In this document: positions 63,794 to 64,000 of the stretch, in pieces
Layout: each line of letters starts with the position of its first letter
Numbering within the stretch: position 1 is the stretch's first letter
From: Paralvinella palmiformis
Lineage: Eukaryota; Annelida; Polychaeta; Terebellida; Alvinellidae
Assembly: GCA_025642065.1 (NCBI GenBank)
Contig: JAODUP010000040.1
Location: 1,872,501 to 1,936,500, forward strand
Direction of reading: 5' to 3'
Length of the DNA: 64,000 nucleotides
The notes under the pieces: generated by a model
What the model was told of the DNA's origin: nothing
Databases searched by the model: none
Seen by the model: the letters and a program-made list of their open reading frames with translations, nothing else
Translations under genes and position numbers: made by a program

Positions 63794-64000
63794 CTGAAGT
63801 AAACAGAAATATTTTATACTATATTAAATTTAAAACATGTTCACTCTAATTAATTTTTAAACAATCAGTTCTTCACCTAGCTGTAACCGAAAGAAATACA
63901 TAATTCTTTTAACCGGCTTTTTACAAATAGACTAACATAACATATCTATGTCACTAATCACACTAGGATGTGTAGTAGCCATTTCAAAATTCAATTAATT

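Noticed and set aside
1..64000. CRISPR arrays, operons, ribosome-binding sites, phage or plasmid features
   Set aside because: The window is intron-rich eukaryotic DNA; the repeats have transposon or microsatellite structure, not spacer arrays.

Overview
The window is AT-rich animal nuclear DNA: long intron-containing genes with GT-AG introns, many (TA)n microsatellites, tRNA-derived SINEs and decayed DNA transposons. Gene content and repeat style suggest an invertebrate, most likely a lophotrochozoan such as a mollusc, but the phylum is inferred and not proven. I assembled the genes exon by exon from splice sites and family conservation. The exon lengths of PGM2, MCMDC2, PLK4 and SQSTM1 each sum to a multiple of three, which supports the models.

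Layout. 1-8704: repeats and intron or upstream sequence of PGM2, whose first coding exon I could not find. 8705-24989 (+): PGM2-family phosphopentomutase/phosphoglucomutase, 18 coding exons, with a tandem pair of mutually exclusive 95-nt exons for the sugar-binding loop (20344-20438 and 21379-21473). Its introns hold several terminal-inverted-repeat elements, including Tigger/pogo-like ones. 26097-36473 (-): MCMDC2, a meiotic MCM-domain protein, about 21 coding exons including a duplicated 33-nt microexon, with a decayed LINE in one intron. A compact head-to-head promoter region (about 36474-37215) separates it from PLK4, 37216-47014 (+), 17 coding exons, with kinase domain, DSG degron and polo boxes. 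48459-50484 (-): SQSTM1/p62, six coding exons (PB1, ZZ, LIR, UBA).

50485-62977 is a repeat-dense stretch: a broken hAT-type transposase on the minus strand, a degenerate non-LTR retrotransposon on the plus strand, a 273-bp hAT-like MITE with a perfect 8-bp target duplication, three SINE families and a dispersed AT-rich repeat. At the right edge (63126-63793, minus) lies a second SQSTM1-like gene that keeps PB1 exon 2 and the ZZ exon at parental lengths but stops early, before any LIR or UBA; its 5' end is outside the window.

The genes are not one pathway: sugar-phosphate metabolism (PGM2), meiotic recombination (MCMDC2), centriole duplication (PLK4) and selective autophagy (SQSTM1). PGM2 and MCMDC2 are convergent, MCMDC2 and PLK4 divergent, PLK4 and SQSTM1 convergent. 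The most interesting observation is the PGM2 exon pair, which could make two enzymes with different sugar-contact loops from one gene.
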